Assembly: GCF_002355855.1 (NCBI RefSeq)
Contig: NZ_AP017655.1
Coordinates: forward strand, 1-64,000
Length of the DNA stretch: 64,000 bases
From: Sphingobium cloacae
GTDB lineage: Bacteria; Pseudomonadota; Alphaproteobacteria; Sphingomonadales; Sphingomonadaceae
Direction of reading: 5' to 3'
Shown here: one piece after another, positions 45,252-54,962 of the stretch
Layout: each line of letters begins with the position of its first letter
How positions within the stretch are numbered: the first letter of the stretch is position 1
Position numbers and translations under genes: made by a program
Notes under the pieces: model-generated
What the model was told of the DNA's origin: nothing
Databases searched by the model: none
Seen by the model: only the letters and a program-made list of their open reading frames with translations

Positions 45252-45649
45252 TATCGACCAATCCCAGACGTTCGCGCACCAAACGGCGAATAGCCGCTTG
45301 CGACAGAAGTTGCCGTTTGGACCACGCTGAGCGGACGATCTACCTCTGCAAACTGCATCTATTGCCGATCTCGCGGTCGCCGTGCCGGGCCAAAAGCTTC
45401 GCAACCCTCTCAGCTACAATGATCAGGCGTCCGGGCCTCGCCGTTTCCCCGATATCAACAATGGCATCATTAGGGCGAGCCCGCTCACGGAAGCGAGATC
45501 GGCAAGACGCGTGCTAACCTTGCCTACCGCTCGGGTCGGAAGCTGGAGGGTGCACCGCTACGGTTCCTGCCGCTGCTGGGACAGCGGATTCAGGAATGTC
45601 GCGAGCCGGACCCGGCGCCTTCGTCCTGAAGAGCGGACGATGGCGCCCG
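45252..45649. other. Stretch without a supported gene
   Basis: No intact gene. A plus-strand frame reads GKTRANLAYRSGRKLEGAPL followed by RFLPLLGQRIQECREPDPAP to a stop near 45629. This looks like a short remnant of a coding region but cannot be assigned. It lies between the IS481-family element and the GntR gene. Confidence 0.4.
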
Positions 45650-46309
45650 TTACCGCTCTAGGCCGATGGTGCGGCGCACGTCGACAGCATTCCACTGGAT
45701 ATGCTGCCCCAGGCTGTCCAACGCGCCCTGCTTGTCGCCGCGCTTGATGCACTCCAGAATGCGCAGATGCTCGGCATCGCTTTCCTGCTGCGTCTGGGTT
45801 GACAGGAAACGCTGCATCTTGAGGTAGCGGTCGGCGCGCACGAGCAGCTTGTCGAGCATCTGGAGCGCGATCGGGCGGTCGGCGGTTTCGTACAGCGTGC
45901 GGTGGAAATCGACGTTGAGGCCGGCCCATTCGGTCTTGTCCGCCGTTTCGCGCGACCGCGCCACGATTGCGTCCAGCTGCCCGATAATCTCGGGCGTCAC
46001 CCGCTCGATCGCTTCCTTGAGCAGATAGGGCTCCAGCAGGCCGCGCAGGCTGTATATCTCCTCGATCTCCTCCAGCGACAGCCGGGGCACGACTGCGCCC
46101 CGGAACTTCTCGCGGATGACGAGCCCCTCCGCCTCCAGCAGAGCCAGCGCCTCACGCACCGGAATGCGGCTGACGCCCAGTTCCTGGGCGATCAGCTCCT
46201 GGCGGATGAACTCATCCTCTGTATAATGGCCGGCCAGAATTCGGTCCTTCAATACCCGGGCAACGTCCAGAGCGGTGGTACTGCGCGCAAGTTTCCCGGT
46301 GGCCGGCAT
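45650..46309 (-). CDS. GntR/FadR-type (FCD) transcriptional regulator
   Basis: A 219-residue regulator; ATG 46309 is preferred (MPATGKLARSTTALDVARVL), with GAGG about 12 bases upstream. The winged HTH includes RQELIAQELGVSRIPVREALALLEAEGLV. The FCD ligand domain carries the metal-binding pattern in LRGLLEPYLLKEAI, NVDFHRTLYETA and DAEHLRILECI. It is the last gene of the leftward hyu operon, 30 bp after the amidohydrolase, and probably controls the divergent promoter of the locus through a ligand derived from the pathway. Confidence 0.92.
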   Translation of the reverse strand: MPATGKLARSTTALDVARVLKDRILAGHYTEDEFIRQELIAQELGVSRIPVREALALLEAEGLVIREKFRGAVVPRLSLEEIEEIYSLRGLLEPYLLKEAIERVTPEIIGQLDAIVARSRETADKTEWAGLNVDFHRTLYETADRPIALQMLDKLLVRADRYLKMQRFLSTQTQQESDAEHLRILECIKRGDKQGALDSLGQHIQWNAVDVRRTIGLER

Positions 46310-46339
46310 TTCCGAAGGCAATCCTCTATCGTGGTCGGC

Positions 46340-47569
46340 TTACCATAGCGCGTCCTTGCAGAAGCGGCCATCCTTCATGATCGCCAGGATCGCATTCTGC
46401 TTCTCGCTGAGCAGCGAGATGTCGGCCACGGGATCGCCGTCCACCACCAGCAGGTCGGCCAGCGCGCCCGGCGCGGTGCAGCCGAGCTGGCCGGACTGGT
46501 TCAGGATTTCCGCATTCACGCTGGTCGCGGACTTGATGATGTCCATGGCCGGCAGGACGTCGGCGCGCAACGCGAACTCCTTGGTCTGCGCGGTGATCAT
46601 CTCGCCCATCAGGTCGGTGCCGAAGCCCATGGTGACGCCCGCGTCGCGGCAGATTTCCAACATCTGAACGCCGGCGGCGTTCACCTCGGCCAGCTTGCGC
46701 TTTACCTCGGGGCGCAGGCGATATTCGTCGGCATTGTCGGCGGATTCGCGGTAGCAGATCAGGGTCGGGACCATGAAGGCGCCCTTTTCCGCCATGAATC
46801 GCGCGGTCTCCGCATCGACGAAATTGCCATGCTCGATCGTGCGAACGCCGCATTCGACCGCCCGCCGGGTGGTCAGCGCCGTATAGCTGTGGGCCGCGAC
46901 ATAAGTGCCCTTGGCCGCCGCCTCATCCACCGCGATGCGGATTTCCTCCATGGAATATTGCGTGTTTTCCAGCGCGTCATGGGGGCTGCCGACGCCGCCC
47001 GATACCATGATCTTGATATGGTCTGCGCCCTTGCGCAGCTCGTTGCGCACGGCCACGCGCACCTTGTCCGGCCCGTCGACGATCTGGCTCATCAGGTCGT
47101 GGACCGACGTGCAGGCGCAAGGCAGCGTGTCGTCGGTGCGATAGCGATGGTCGCCATGCCCGCCGGTCTGGCTGAGCGCGCGCCCCGACACGAACAGGCG
47201 CGGGCCGAGCACAAGGCCGCTTTCGATCGCGGTCTTCATGCCCCAGTCGCCGCCAGCGACGTCGCGCACAGTGGTGAAGCCGCGCATCAGCATGTCGCGC
47301 ACGCGATGGCTGGCATGCGCCATCATTAGCGTGTGCGGCATGCCATGTTCGCGCGCCGCATTGAGGTGGATCGAATAGACATGGACATGTGCGTCGATGA
47401 GGCCGGGCATCAGGGTACGGCCAGCCAGGTCGATCACCCGCGCGCCCTCCGCGCTGATCGGAGTGTCCGACACTTCCTTGATCCGGTTGCCCTCCACCAG
47501 GACGTGGCAATCGGGCCGGACCGCGTCCGACGTGCCGTCGATCAGGCGGCAATTGGCGAAGATAATCAT
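46340..47569 (-). CDS. Metal-dependent amidohydrolase (prolidase/imidazolonepropionase-like)
   Basis: A 409-residue enzyme; ATG 47569 follows a GGAG site. All binuclear-metal motifs are present: GLIDAHVHVYS (HxH), HIKIMVSGG (the bridging carboxy-Lys), YVAAHSYT (His), TIEHGNF (His) and MGFGTDLMG (Asp). This set matches the Xaa-Pro or Xaa-Arg dipeptidase-like subgroup of amidohydrolases. It is cytoplasmic, with no signal peptide. In context it may hydrolyse the N-carbamoyl or dipeptide-like product of the HyuAB reaction; that is inference. Confidence 0.9.
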   Translation of the reverse strand: MIIFANCRLIDGTSDAVRPDCHVLVEGNRIKEVSDTPISAEGARVIDLAGRTLMPGLIDAHVHVYSIHLNAAREHGMPHTLMMAHASHRVRDMLMRGFTTVRDVAGGDWGMKTAIESGLVLGPRLFVSGRALSQTGGHGDHRYRTDDTLPCACTSVHDLMSQIVDGPDKVRVAVRNELRKGADHIKIMVSGGVGSPHDALENTQYSMEEIRIAVDEAAAKGTYVAAHSYTALTTRRAVECGVRTIEHGNFVDAETARFMAEKGAFMVPTLICYRESADNADEYRLRPEVKRKLAEVNAAGVQMLEICRDAGVTMGFGTDLMGEMITAQTKEFALRADVLPAMDIIKSATSVNAEILNQSGQLGCTAPGALADLLVVDGDPVADISLLSEKQNAILAIMKDGRFCKDALW

Positions 47570-47591
47570 GACTTGCTCCAGAGAAATAACG

Positions 47592-48791
47592 TCATCCGGC
47601 GGCGGCAAGGCGGCCGTAGCGATTGGCCAGCGGTGCCACGCCCAGGATGATGAGGGTGAAGACGAGAAAATGAAGGAAAGACGCCCAGGTCAGGCCGTTC
47701 CAGCCCATCGCCTGAAGGGTAGCGCCACCGATCCACGCACCCATCGAACTGCCTGCCGTCATCGCTGCCGACGACGCGGCGGCCAGCCGACCGGCCGGAT
47801 CGGCCAGCGACAATATGCCCATCACATAGGGCGTGATGAACAGCGAGAGCAGCATGAAGGCCGGCACGGCAAGCATGAAGGCGCGGTCGCTGACCAAATA
47901 ACCGATGGCGAACACCGCCAATATCTTGAGCAGGATCGCACCGACCATGGGCACGCCATAGCCCAGCCGCGTGTCGAGCAGGCGGACGAGGCTGGGGCCC
48001 GCGACCGTCAGGAAGGCCGACAGCGACAGGACGACGCCGATCTGCGTCACGTCCATGCCGTCGCGCACGCCGATTCGCTCTATGAAGGTCCAGATAACAT
48101 TATGGCCCGACCACAAGATGATGAGCGCGGCGAAGGCAAGAAAACCGAAGCCCGGCAGCGACCGTAGGCGCAGGCCGGTCAACTCGCTGGAGGTCAGCCG
48201 GTCGGCCGGAAAGCGGACCATGAAGAGCGCGCCGATGACCGCGACTGCTGCCATGGCCGTGAACACGCCCGCGGCCCCATCCCAACTGATGGCATAGGGA
48301 ATGGCGAGATAGAAGGCTGCCGAGAACAGGGCATAGACGATGTTGAGCAGCGCGAAGGCGCGCGTGGGGCGCGACGACCCAGCCGCCAGACTGAAGGCGA
48401 TGGCGACGACAAAGCCCTTGCCCAGGCCGCAGAGCATACGCGCGGTGATCAGCGCGCCCTCGCCCGTGGCGAAGGCGGACGCCAAATTGCCCGCCACCAG
48501 CAGCATGATGCCGACCGTGGCGGTCAGCCGCGTGGGAAAGCGCTGGATTCGGAAGGCCACCAGCAGCGAAACCGCCGCCACCGCCATGAATTCGAATGAG
48601 CCGATCCGTCCCGCCGCCGCCTCCGACAGATGGAGGTCGTCGATCACCGCGCCTACCCACAGCGGCATCACCATCTGCGAGGAAAAGGCGCTGCACACCA
48701 CGACCAGCAGCGCAAGCCACTGCATCGCCGTGAAATCCTTCCCCTTGCGCGGCTGGCCGGTGGCGGAGGCGACGGGCGGGACGGCCGGCAT
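47592..48791 (-). CDS. Major facilitator superfamily transporter
   Basis: A 399-residue transporter with about 12 hydrophobic segments, the first at WLALLVVVCSAFSSQMVMPLWVGAVIDD. A loop-2-like region follows helix 2 (RIQRFPTRLTATVG). It lies 3 bp from hyuB and 22 bp from the amidohydrolase, so it is cotranscribed. It probably carries the locus substrate across the inner membrane after TonB-dependent uptake, but export cannot be excluded. Confidence 0.9.
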   Translation of the reverse strand: MPAVPPVASATGQPRKGKDFTAMQWLALLVVVCSAFSSQMVMPLWVGAVIDDLHLSEAAAGRIGSFEFMAVAAVSLLVAFRIQRFPTRLTATVGIMLLVAGNLASAFATGEGALITARMLCGLGKGFVVAIAFSLAAGSSRPTRAFALLNIVYALFSAAFYLAIPYAISWDGAAGVFTAMAAVAVIGALFMVRFPADRLTSSELTGLRLRSLPGFGFLAFAALIILWSGHNVIWTFIERIGVRDGMDVTQIGVVLSLSAFLTVAGPSLVRLLDTRLGYGVPMVGAILLKILAVFAIGYLVSDRAFMLAVPAFMLLSLFITPYVMGILSLADPAGRLAAASSAAMTAGSSMGAWIGGATLQAMGWNGLTWASFLHFLVFTLIILGVAPLANRYGRLAAAG

Positions 48792-48794
48792 CGC

Positions 48795-50438
48795 TCAGGC
48801 CGCCCGGCTGATGATGCCGTCGGCTATATCCGCCGCCAACGCCTCGGCCGAACGTTCGCTCAACGGGCCATAGCCGCCACCGCCGCCGGTTTCCGCCACG
48901 AAGCGGTCGCCCGTACGCAGCGGCAACTGCTCGACCTTGCGGACGATGAAGCCTTCGGGCTTGTCTTCATTATAGACCGTCACCTTCGACGGTGCGCCGT
49001 CCTCGCCGCCGAACAGGCCCCATTCGGGCGTCTTCGACCGATCGAAGTGCAGCGTCACGGTCATGTCGGTCAGCGCCTCATATTCCTTGACGACATTCTG
49101 CCCGCCCCGGAAGCGGCCGGCGCCGCCGCTGTCGCGGCCCAGTTCCAGCCGGTTGACGCGCACGGGCGTGCGATGCTCCAGCGTTTCGACCGGCATGTTG
49201 CGGAAGTCGCCCGCCGCGCTGTGGATGATCGCGCTCGGCCCATCGCCCTGCGCGCTTGCGCCCCAGCCGCCGTCAAGCGCCTCGCCGCTGGTGAAGCGCT
49301 TGCCCGTCGCGGGGTTCACGCCCATCAGGAAGATGTTCCAGCTGTCACCCGGCAGGCCCGCCGCGACATGGTCCGGCAGCACGTCGCTCAGCGACTTGAT
49401 GATGAGGTCGATCAGCAGCATCACCGGATGCGGCCGCATGCAGGGCGCGGGCGCTTCGGCGGCGTAGATCGAACCGGGCTCGGCCAGCACCTCGATCGCG
49501 CGGAAGCTGCCGTCGTTGATGTCGGGCTCGCTCGCCGGGAACAGCAGCGCCAGCGCCAGCCGCACGGCCGAAACCGTATTGGCATAGCCGGTGTTGAGAT
49601 TGCCCGCGCGCTGCGGCGAGGAGCCCGCGGTGTCGACCATCATCCGGTCGCCGGCGATCGTCACGGTGACTTTCGACAGGACTGGATCGTCGGTGACGCC
49701 GTCGTCATCTGACACGCCCTGCGCGGTATAGACGCCATCGGGAATGGAGCGGATGAAGGCGCGGAACTTGCCGTCGGTCGCGTCGAAGATCTGCGTCGCG
49801 CAAGCCTCCAGCACCTCCTGCCCGAAGCGCTGCTTGAGCCAGGTCATGCGTTCGTTGCCCAGGCGAATGGCGGCGATCTGCGCCTTGAGATCGCCCATCA
49901 GCGTCTTGGGCACGCGGCTGTTGAGGCACAGCAGATCGATGACGTCCCACACCCATTCGCCGCCCTGCATGATGCGGGTCGGCCCCCAGCGTACACCTTC
50001 CTGGAAGATGTTGCGGCTGTTCACCGGGAAGCCGGGTTCCGCCGTGCCGATGTCGGCCCAGTGCGCGCGGATGGCGATGAAGCCCAGTATCTCCTCGCCC
50101 TCGGCGATCACGCCGATCACGTCGACATCGTTGAGGTGGCCGCCGGTGATATAGGTGTCGTTGACGGTGAAGACGTCGCCCGCCCGCATGTCGGACAGGC
50201 CATAGCGCTCGATCGTGGCGCGTAGGCCCGCATCCAGCCCGCCGGTGAACAACGGCAGGCCGGCATATTGGCCCAGCAGCCGGGCATGGCGGTCGAACAG
50301 GGCGATGCCATAGTCATGCGCTTCGTAGATGATCGGCGAATAGGCCGATCGGGCGATCATAGCGCTCATGTCGTCGGCGATCGCATTATAGGCGTTGCGG
50401 ACAACTTCACTGGTGATGGGGTCCGGGGTGATGCTCAT
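48795..50438 (-). CDS. hyuB: Hydantoinase B/oxoprolinase-family subunit
   Basis: A 547-residue subunit of an ATP-dependent hydantoinase/oxoprolinase/acetone-carboxylase-type enzyme. Conserved blocks include ITSEVVRNAYNAIADDMSAMIARSAYSP, GDVFTVNDTYITGGHLNDVDVI and DTAGSSPQRAGNLNTGYANTV. DGGWGASAQGDGPSAI and GAGRFRGGQNVVKEYEAL are further family blocks. The start overlaps hyuA by 4 bp. It works with HyuA to open a cyclic amide or lactam at the cost of ATP. The true substrate is not known. Confidence 0.92.
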   Translation of the reverse strand: MSITPDPITSEVVRNAYNAIADDMSAMIARSAYSPIIYEAHDYGIALFDRHARLLGQYAGLPLFTGGLDAGLRATIERYGLSDMRAGDVFTVNDTYITGGHLNDVDVIGVIAEGEEILGFIAIRAHWADIGTAEPGFPVNSRNIFQEGVRWGPTRIMQGGEWVWDVIDLLCLNSRVPKTLMGDLKAQIAAIRLGNERMTWLKQRFGQEVLEACATQIFDATDGKFRAFIRSIPDGVYTAQGVSDDDGVTDDPVLSKVTVTIAGDRMMVDTAGSSPQRAGNLNTGYANTVSAVRLALALLFPASEPDINDGSFRAIEVLAEPGSIYAAEAPAPCMRPHPVMLLIDLIIKSLSDVLPDHVAAGLPGDSWNIFLMGVNPATGKRFTSGEALDGGWGASAQGDGPSAIIHSAAGDFRNMPVETLEHRTPVRVNRLELGRDSGGAGRFRGGQNVVKEYEALTDMTVTLHFDRSKTPEWGLFGGEDGAPSKVTVYNEDKPEGFIVRKVEQLPLRTGDRFVAETGGGGGYGPLSERSAEALAADIADGIISRAA

Positions 50439-52489
50439 GCGGCCGCTCCCTCGAAAGTCAGGATGAGATTGCCGATCGGATCGATCGTAGCGGAGAAACC
50501 GGGCGGCACGATGGTGGTGCAGGTCGTTTCCTCGACGACGCAGGGGCCCGGCACCCGCGCCCCCGGCACCATGTTCGCGCGGGGCAGGAACTGCGTGTCG
50601 CGACCTTCGCCATCGAAGCGGACCTTTGCCATGCGCGGTCCCTTGCCCGCTGCTTCCGGCGCGCTTTCCGCCATGATGAGGGTCTGCGCGTCAAGCCCGG
50701 TTTGGCCGCTGGCGCGCAGCCGCACCGTTGCGATCTCCAGCGCCTCATCATCATTGATGTGGCCGAAGATTTCAGCATAAGACCGCTCGAAATCGGCCCG
50801 CAGCGTCGCGTCGCGGCCCGCCTCATCGGCGAAGACGGCGGGGTCGATGCGGACGCCGATGCCCTGTTCCTGTCCCAGATAGCGCACATCGAAGCTGCGG
50901 GTGAAGACGATGCGATCCTGTGGCACGCCCTCTTCAACGAGGGTGGCGGCCAATTCCGCCTCCATCGCGACGAAGCGCGCATCCAATGCTGCCCAGCCCA
51001 GCTCTGCCGCCGGAGCGAGGATGGTCTCCGCGCGATCATGCACCAGGTCGGACTGGAGCATGCCCCAGGCCGAGAAGGCGCCCGCCGCGCGCGGCACGAC
51101 GATCGTGTCGATGCCCAGCAACCGTGCGATGTCGGCGGCGTGCATCGGCCCCGCGCCGCCATAGGCGACCAGCGCGAAGCTGCGCGGATCGATGCCGCGC
51201 CGCACGGTGATGGTGCGGATGGCATTGGCCATTTGTTCGTTGATGACGTCCAATATGCCCTGCGCCATGGCGTCGCCCGACAGGCCGAAATTATCCGCAA
51301 AGTTCGCGATCGCGTCGCGGGCCAGCCCGGCGTTCAGCTTCAGGTCGCCAAAGGCGCAGCCATCCTCCAGCCGGCCCAGCGCGATGTTCGCGTCGGTCAC
51401 GGTCGGCTGCACGCCGCCATGGCCGTAGCAGGCGGGGCCAGGACGGGCACCGGCGCTCTGCGGCCCCACGCGCAGCGCACCGGAATCGTTCCAGGCGATC
51501 GACCCGCCGCCCGCACCGATGGTGTGGATGTCGACCATCGGTGCCAGGATGGGGAAACCGCCGACCTCGCGCTCGTTGCGGACCACCGATTCGCCGTCGA
51601 TCACCAGGCTGGCTTCAAAGCTTGTACCGCCCATGTCGATGCAGATGAGATTGGGCATGTTCGCCACCTGCGACAGAGCACGTCCTGCGACATTGCCGCC
51701 GACCGGCCCCGACAGCAGTGACAGGATACCGCGATCGCCCGCTTCGTCCGCGCGCATTAGACCGCCATTGGACTGGAGCAGGAACAGCTTGGACTGCGCC
51801 TTTTGTTCCAGCGCGCCGAGCAGGTCGGTCAGATAACGCTTGAGCACCGGCGATGCATAGGCGTTGATGACGGCAGTGCTGGTCCGCTCATATTCGCGCC
51901 ATTCGCGACACACCTCGTGCGAGGGGGCTACCAATATGCCCGGCAGTTCCGCGCGCAGCAGGTCGGCGACGGCCGCCTCGTTCGCGGGATTGCGATAGCT
52001 GTGCAGGAAACAGATGGCGACCGCCTCATACTCGCCCTCACGCAGTTGCGTGGCAAGCGCGCGCACCTCGTTCGCTTCGGGCGTCGTCAGCACCGATCCG
52101 TCGGCGGCGACCCGCTCGGCCACCTCGAAGATGTCGCGGCGCGCGACCAGCGGCGTCGGGTAACGGAAATGCATGTCATAGGGCGTCGGCCGATTGCCAC
52201 GCCGCATCTCATAGACATCGCGAAAGCCACCGGTGGTGACGAGCGCCATGCGGGCACCCTTGCGCTCCAGAAAGGCGTTCAGATGCACCGTGGTGCCATG
52301 CAAAATCGTCGCGTCGCGCTCCGAATCGATGCCCGCCTTGTCGAGCGCGTCGATCACGGACGGCCAGAAGAGCGGCGGAGAGGACGGCACCTTCACGGTG
52401 GAAAATTGGCGGCTGGCCGAATCGAACATGGCGAGGTCGGTAAACGTCCCGCCCACGTCGATGCCGACATATGCCTTGGAAGTACGCAT
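50435..52489 (-). CDS. hyuA: Hydantoinase A/oxoprolinase-family subunit
   Basis: ATPase subunit, 684 residues from ATG 52489 (MRTSKAYVGIDVGGTFTDLA), chosen for its AGGGG site; an upstream ATG at 52506 adds only a few residues. The ASKHA phosphate loops are VGIDVGGTFTDLAMFD, LLSGPVGGNVAG and CIDMGGTSFEASLV, with GAGGGSIAW. Family landmarks ATILHGTTVHLNAFLERKGA and ALVAYGGAGPMHAADIARLL are present. It is the first gene of the leftward operon hyuA-hyuB-MFS-amidohydrolase-gntR and divergent from the TonB receptor. Confidence 0.93.
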   Translation of the reverse strand: MRTSKAYVGIDVGGTFTDLAMFDSASRQFSTVKVPSSPPLFWPSVIDALDKAGIDSERDATILHGTTVHLNAFLERKGARMALVTTGGFRDVYEMRRGNRPTPYDMHFRYPTPLVARRDIFEVAERVAADGSVLTTPEANEVRALATQLREGEYEAVAICFLHSYRNPANEAAVADLLRAELPGILVAPSHEVCREWREYERTSTAVINAYASPVLKRYLTDLLGALEQKAQSKLFLLQSNGGLMRADEAGDRGILSLLSGPVGGNVAGRALSQVANMPNLICIDMGGTSFEASLVIDGESVVRNEREVGGFPILAPMVDIHTIGAGGGSIAWNDSGALRVGPQSAGARPGPACYGHGGVQPTVTDANIALGRLEDGCAFGDLKLNAGLARDAIANFADNFGLSGDAMAQGILDVINEQMANAIRTITVRRGIDPRSFALVAYGGAGPMHAADIARLLGIDTIVVPRAAGAFSAWGMLQSDLVHDRAETILAPAAELGWAALDARFVAMEAELAATLVEEGVPQDRIVFTRSFDVRYLGQEQGIGVRIDPAVFADEAGRDATLRADFERSYAEIFGHINDDEALEIATVRLRASGQTGLDAQTLIMAESAPEAAGKGPRMAKVRFDGEGRDTQFLPRANMVPGARVPGPCVVEETTCTTIVPPGFSATIDPIGNLILTFEGAAA

Positions 52490-52565
52490 TTCATCCCCTG
52501 TCATGTGGCTGGGTTCACTCTCTGCTCTAAACCCTAAAAAAAATGCGACAAGAGGGATAATGAAT

Positions 52566-52577
52566 ATTGGATCCAAT
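52566..52577. promoter_or_regulatory. Candidate GntR operator in the divergent promoter
   Basis: ATTGGATCCAAT is a perfect 12-bp palindrome in the 183 bp between hyuA and the receptor gene. The TTGG..CCAA half-sites resemble FadR/FCD-type operators such as that of PdhR. Its position fits control of both operons by the local GntR protein. Confidence 0.5.
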
Positions 52578-52672
52578 TTTATTTTGCGCTAGAGACAGCA
52601 GCGCAGGAGGAGCAGTCACCGCCAAAAAGGCGGGCCTGTCCATCAACCATCACGAGCCGGGGAGCAGACTTC

Positions 52673-54919
52673 ATGCGGACGCGAATCGCCCTCTACATTG
52701 CCAGTGCATCCATTCTTGCCGTCACCGCCAGTGCGGCCCAGGCGCAGACCGCGCCGAGCGCGGCAGCGCCGGATCAGGGCTTTGGCGGCGACATCGTCGT
52801 CACCGCGCAACGCCGGTCCGAATCGGTGCAGGACGTGCCGATCTCCATCAGCGCGTTCACCGGCAAGCAGTTGCAGGAACTCAAGATCAGCCAGCCGGCC
52901 GATGTCGCGGCGATCTCTCCGGGCGTGTTCGTCAATGCGACCCGCGGCGACCAGAACCCCACCTTCGCGATCCGCGGCCTCAGCCTCAACGACAGCTTCT
53001 CCAACAACAACCCCACCGTCGGCATCTATTTCGACGATGTGAACCTCCCCTACACGCCGATGATGGCGTTCCAGATGTTCGACATCGACCGGATCGAAGT
53101 GCTCAAGGGGCCACAGGGGACGCTCTACGGCCGCAACACCACCGGCGGCGCGATCAACTTCATCAGCAAGAAGCCGACCCAGGAATTCGACGCCTATGCG
53201 ACTGCCAGCTACGGCCGGTTCGACCGGTTTGAACTGGAAGGCGCGGCTGGCGGCGACGTGACCGACACGCTGGCGGTTCGTTTCGCGGCCAAGACCGTGC
53301 AGCAGGGCAGCGGCTGGCAGACCAACGCGCTGACCGGCGACAAGGTCGGCGAGGTGAGCAATGTGGCTCTGCGCGCACAGGCATTGTGGACGCCGACGCC
53401 CGAACTGAGCGTTCATCTGGAAGGCACCTACAGCTACAATAGCTCGGACCAGCAACTACGCGAACATGTCGGCTACCGCGCCAAGGACGGCAGCGGCTAT
53501 TGCGCCGCCGCTCTGGCGGGCGTGCGTGATCCGCTGACCTGCGTGGACTCGCTGGGTTATTCCGACCTGTCGCCGGGTCGCCGGACGGTCGAGAACAGCG
53601 CCACTTACGGCTACAAGAACCGCAGCCGCGCGCAGGGCGTGTCGCTGAATATCGGTTACGACCTGGGCGGCGTCACGTTGACGTCGATCACCGGCTACAA
53701 TCATTTCAAACGCGTATCGGGCGATGACAGCGACGGCGGTGCCCTGATCGAACTGGACACCCAGTTCACCGACCGGATCAAGTCCTTCACGCAGGAAGTA
53801 CGCCTGACGTCCGACAACGCATCGCCCTTCAGCTGGGTCGCAGGCCTCTATTATTCCTGGGACCGGATCGCGGGTAACGCGCTCCAGGCGCTGGACGATC
53901 ATTTCTTCCATACCCGCGCCGACACCGGCTTCGTGCAGACGACCAAGGCCTATGCCGCCTTCGGTCAGGCGAACTACGAACTGAGCGACGCCCTGACGCT
54001 GACCGCCGGCCTTCGTTTCACCCGCGACGACAAGGGATTCACCTACGACAGCATCGACCTCGACCCCTATGGCATCTCGACCCTGCCGACCCCCGTGGCC
54101 GGCATCGTCGATGGCGTGAAGCAGGACAATCTGTCGGGCAAGATCGGCCTCGACTACAAGATCTCGCCCGACGCGATGATCTATGCCAGCGCTAGTCGCG
54201 GCTTCAAGAGCGGCGGCTTCAAGGCGGCGATCGCCTTCAACGCCGACGAACTCCAGCCATTCAAGGGCGAGACCGTCTATTCCTACGAGATCGGCGCCAA
54301 GACCACGCTGCTGGACGGCGCGCTGACGTTCAACCTGGCGGGCTATTATAACGACTGGCGTAATTTCCAGGCGATGGTCACGGAAATCCGCAGCGGCATC
54401 AACGTGATCGTGTTGTCGAACGCCGGCGATGCCCGCGTCTACGGCGTGGAGGCGGATGCGGTGTTCCGGCCGACCGATCGCCTGACCCTGCGCACGGCGG
54501 TGAACTGGCAGGACAGCAAGATCACCGACTTCAACAACGCGGCGGGCGCCGACGATTTCACCGGCAACAAGCTGGCCAATGCGCCGGCCTTCAGCGGTAC
54601 GGGCATGGCCCGCTGGGAAACGCCGCTGGAGGGCGAAAGCTGGGGCGTGGTGATCCTGGGTGACGCATCCTATCGCAGCAAGACCTACTACTCGCTCGCC
54701 AATCGCGACCTGTCCGCCCAGGACGGCTACTGGCTGGTCAACGGTCGCCTGTCGATCCACGACAAGAACGACAAGTGGGAAGCCGCCATCTATGGCCGCA
54801 ACATCCTGAACAAGCTGTACGTCTCGTCCTCCTACGACAACTGGGGCGGCATCTTCCCGTCGCAGAACTTCCTGGGCGACCCGGCGACCTACGGCGTGTC
54901 GCTGACCTTCCGCTACTGA
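52673..54919 (+). CDS. TonB-dependent receptor
   Basis: A 748-residue outer-membrane receptor with a signal peptide (MRTRIALYIASASILAVTASAAQAQ), the TonB-box area (GGDIVVTAQRRSESVQDVPISI), the plug motif DRIEVLKGPQGTLYGRNTTGGAINF and an intact barrel end, TYGVSLTFRY. It belongs to the sphingomonad class that imports non-iron substrates as well as siderophores. It heads the rightward operon of the hyu locus, so it probably imports the substrate of this pathway. Confidence 0.93.
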   Translation: MRTRIALYIASASILAVTASAAQAQTAPSAAAPDQGFGGDIVVTAQRRSESVQDVPISISAFTGKQLQELKISQPADVAAISPGVFVNATRGDQNPTFAIRGLSLNDSFSNNNPTVGIYFDDVNLPYTPMMAFQMFDIDRIEVLKGPQGTLYGRNTTGGAINFISKKPTQEFDAYATASYGRFDRFELEGAAGGDVTDTLAVRFAAKTVQQGSGWQTNALTGDKVGEVSNVALRAQALWTPTPELSVHLEGTYSYNSSDQQLREHVGYRAKDGSGYCAAALAGVRDPLTCVDSLGYSDLSPGRRTVENSATYGYKNRSRAQGVSLNIGYDLGGVTLTSITGYNHFKRVSGDDSDGGALIELDTQFTDRIKSFTQEVRLTSDNASPFSWVAGLYYSWDRIAGNALQALDDHFFHTRADTGFVQTTKAYAAFGQANYELSDALTLTAGLRFTRDDKGFTYDSIDLDPYGISTLPTPVAGIVDGVKQDNLSGKIGLDYKISPDAMIYASASRGFKSGGFKAAIAFNADELQPFKGETVYSYEIGAKTTLLDGALTFNLAGYYNDWRNFQAMVTEIRSGINVIVLSNAGDARVYGVEADAVFRPTDRLTLRTAVNWQDSKITDFNNAAGADDFTGNKLANAPAFSGTGMARWETPLEGESWGVVILGDASYRSKTYYSLANRDLSAQDGYWLVNGRLSIHDKNDKWEAAIYGRNILNKLYVSSSYDNWGGIFPSQNFLGDPATYGVSLTFRY

Positions 54920-54962
54920 TTGCCACTACTGACTGGGAGTGGCGGACGCCAACCGGTGACAC

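Noticed and set aside
53456..54760. 434-codon minus-strand frame inside the TonB receptor
   Set aside because: Shadow frame of the receptor; the receptor has signal peptide, plug and barrel motifs on the other strand.
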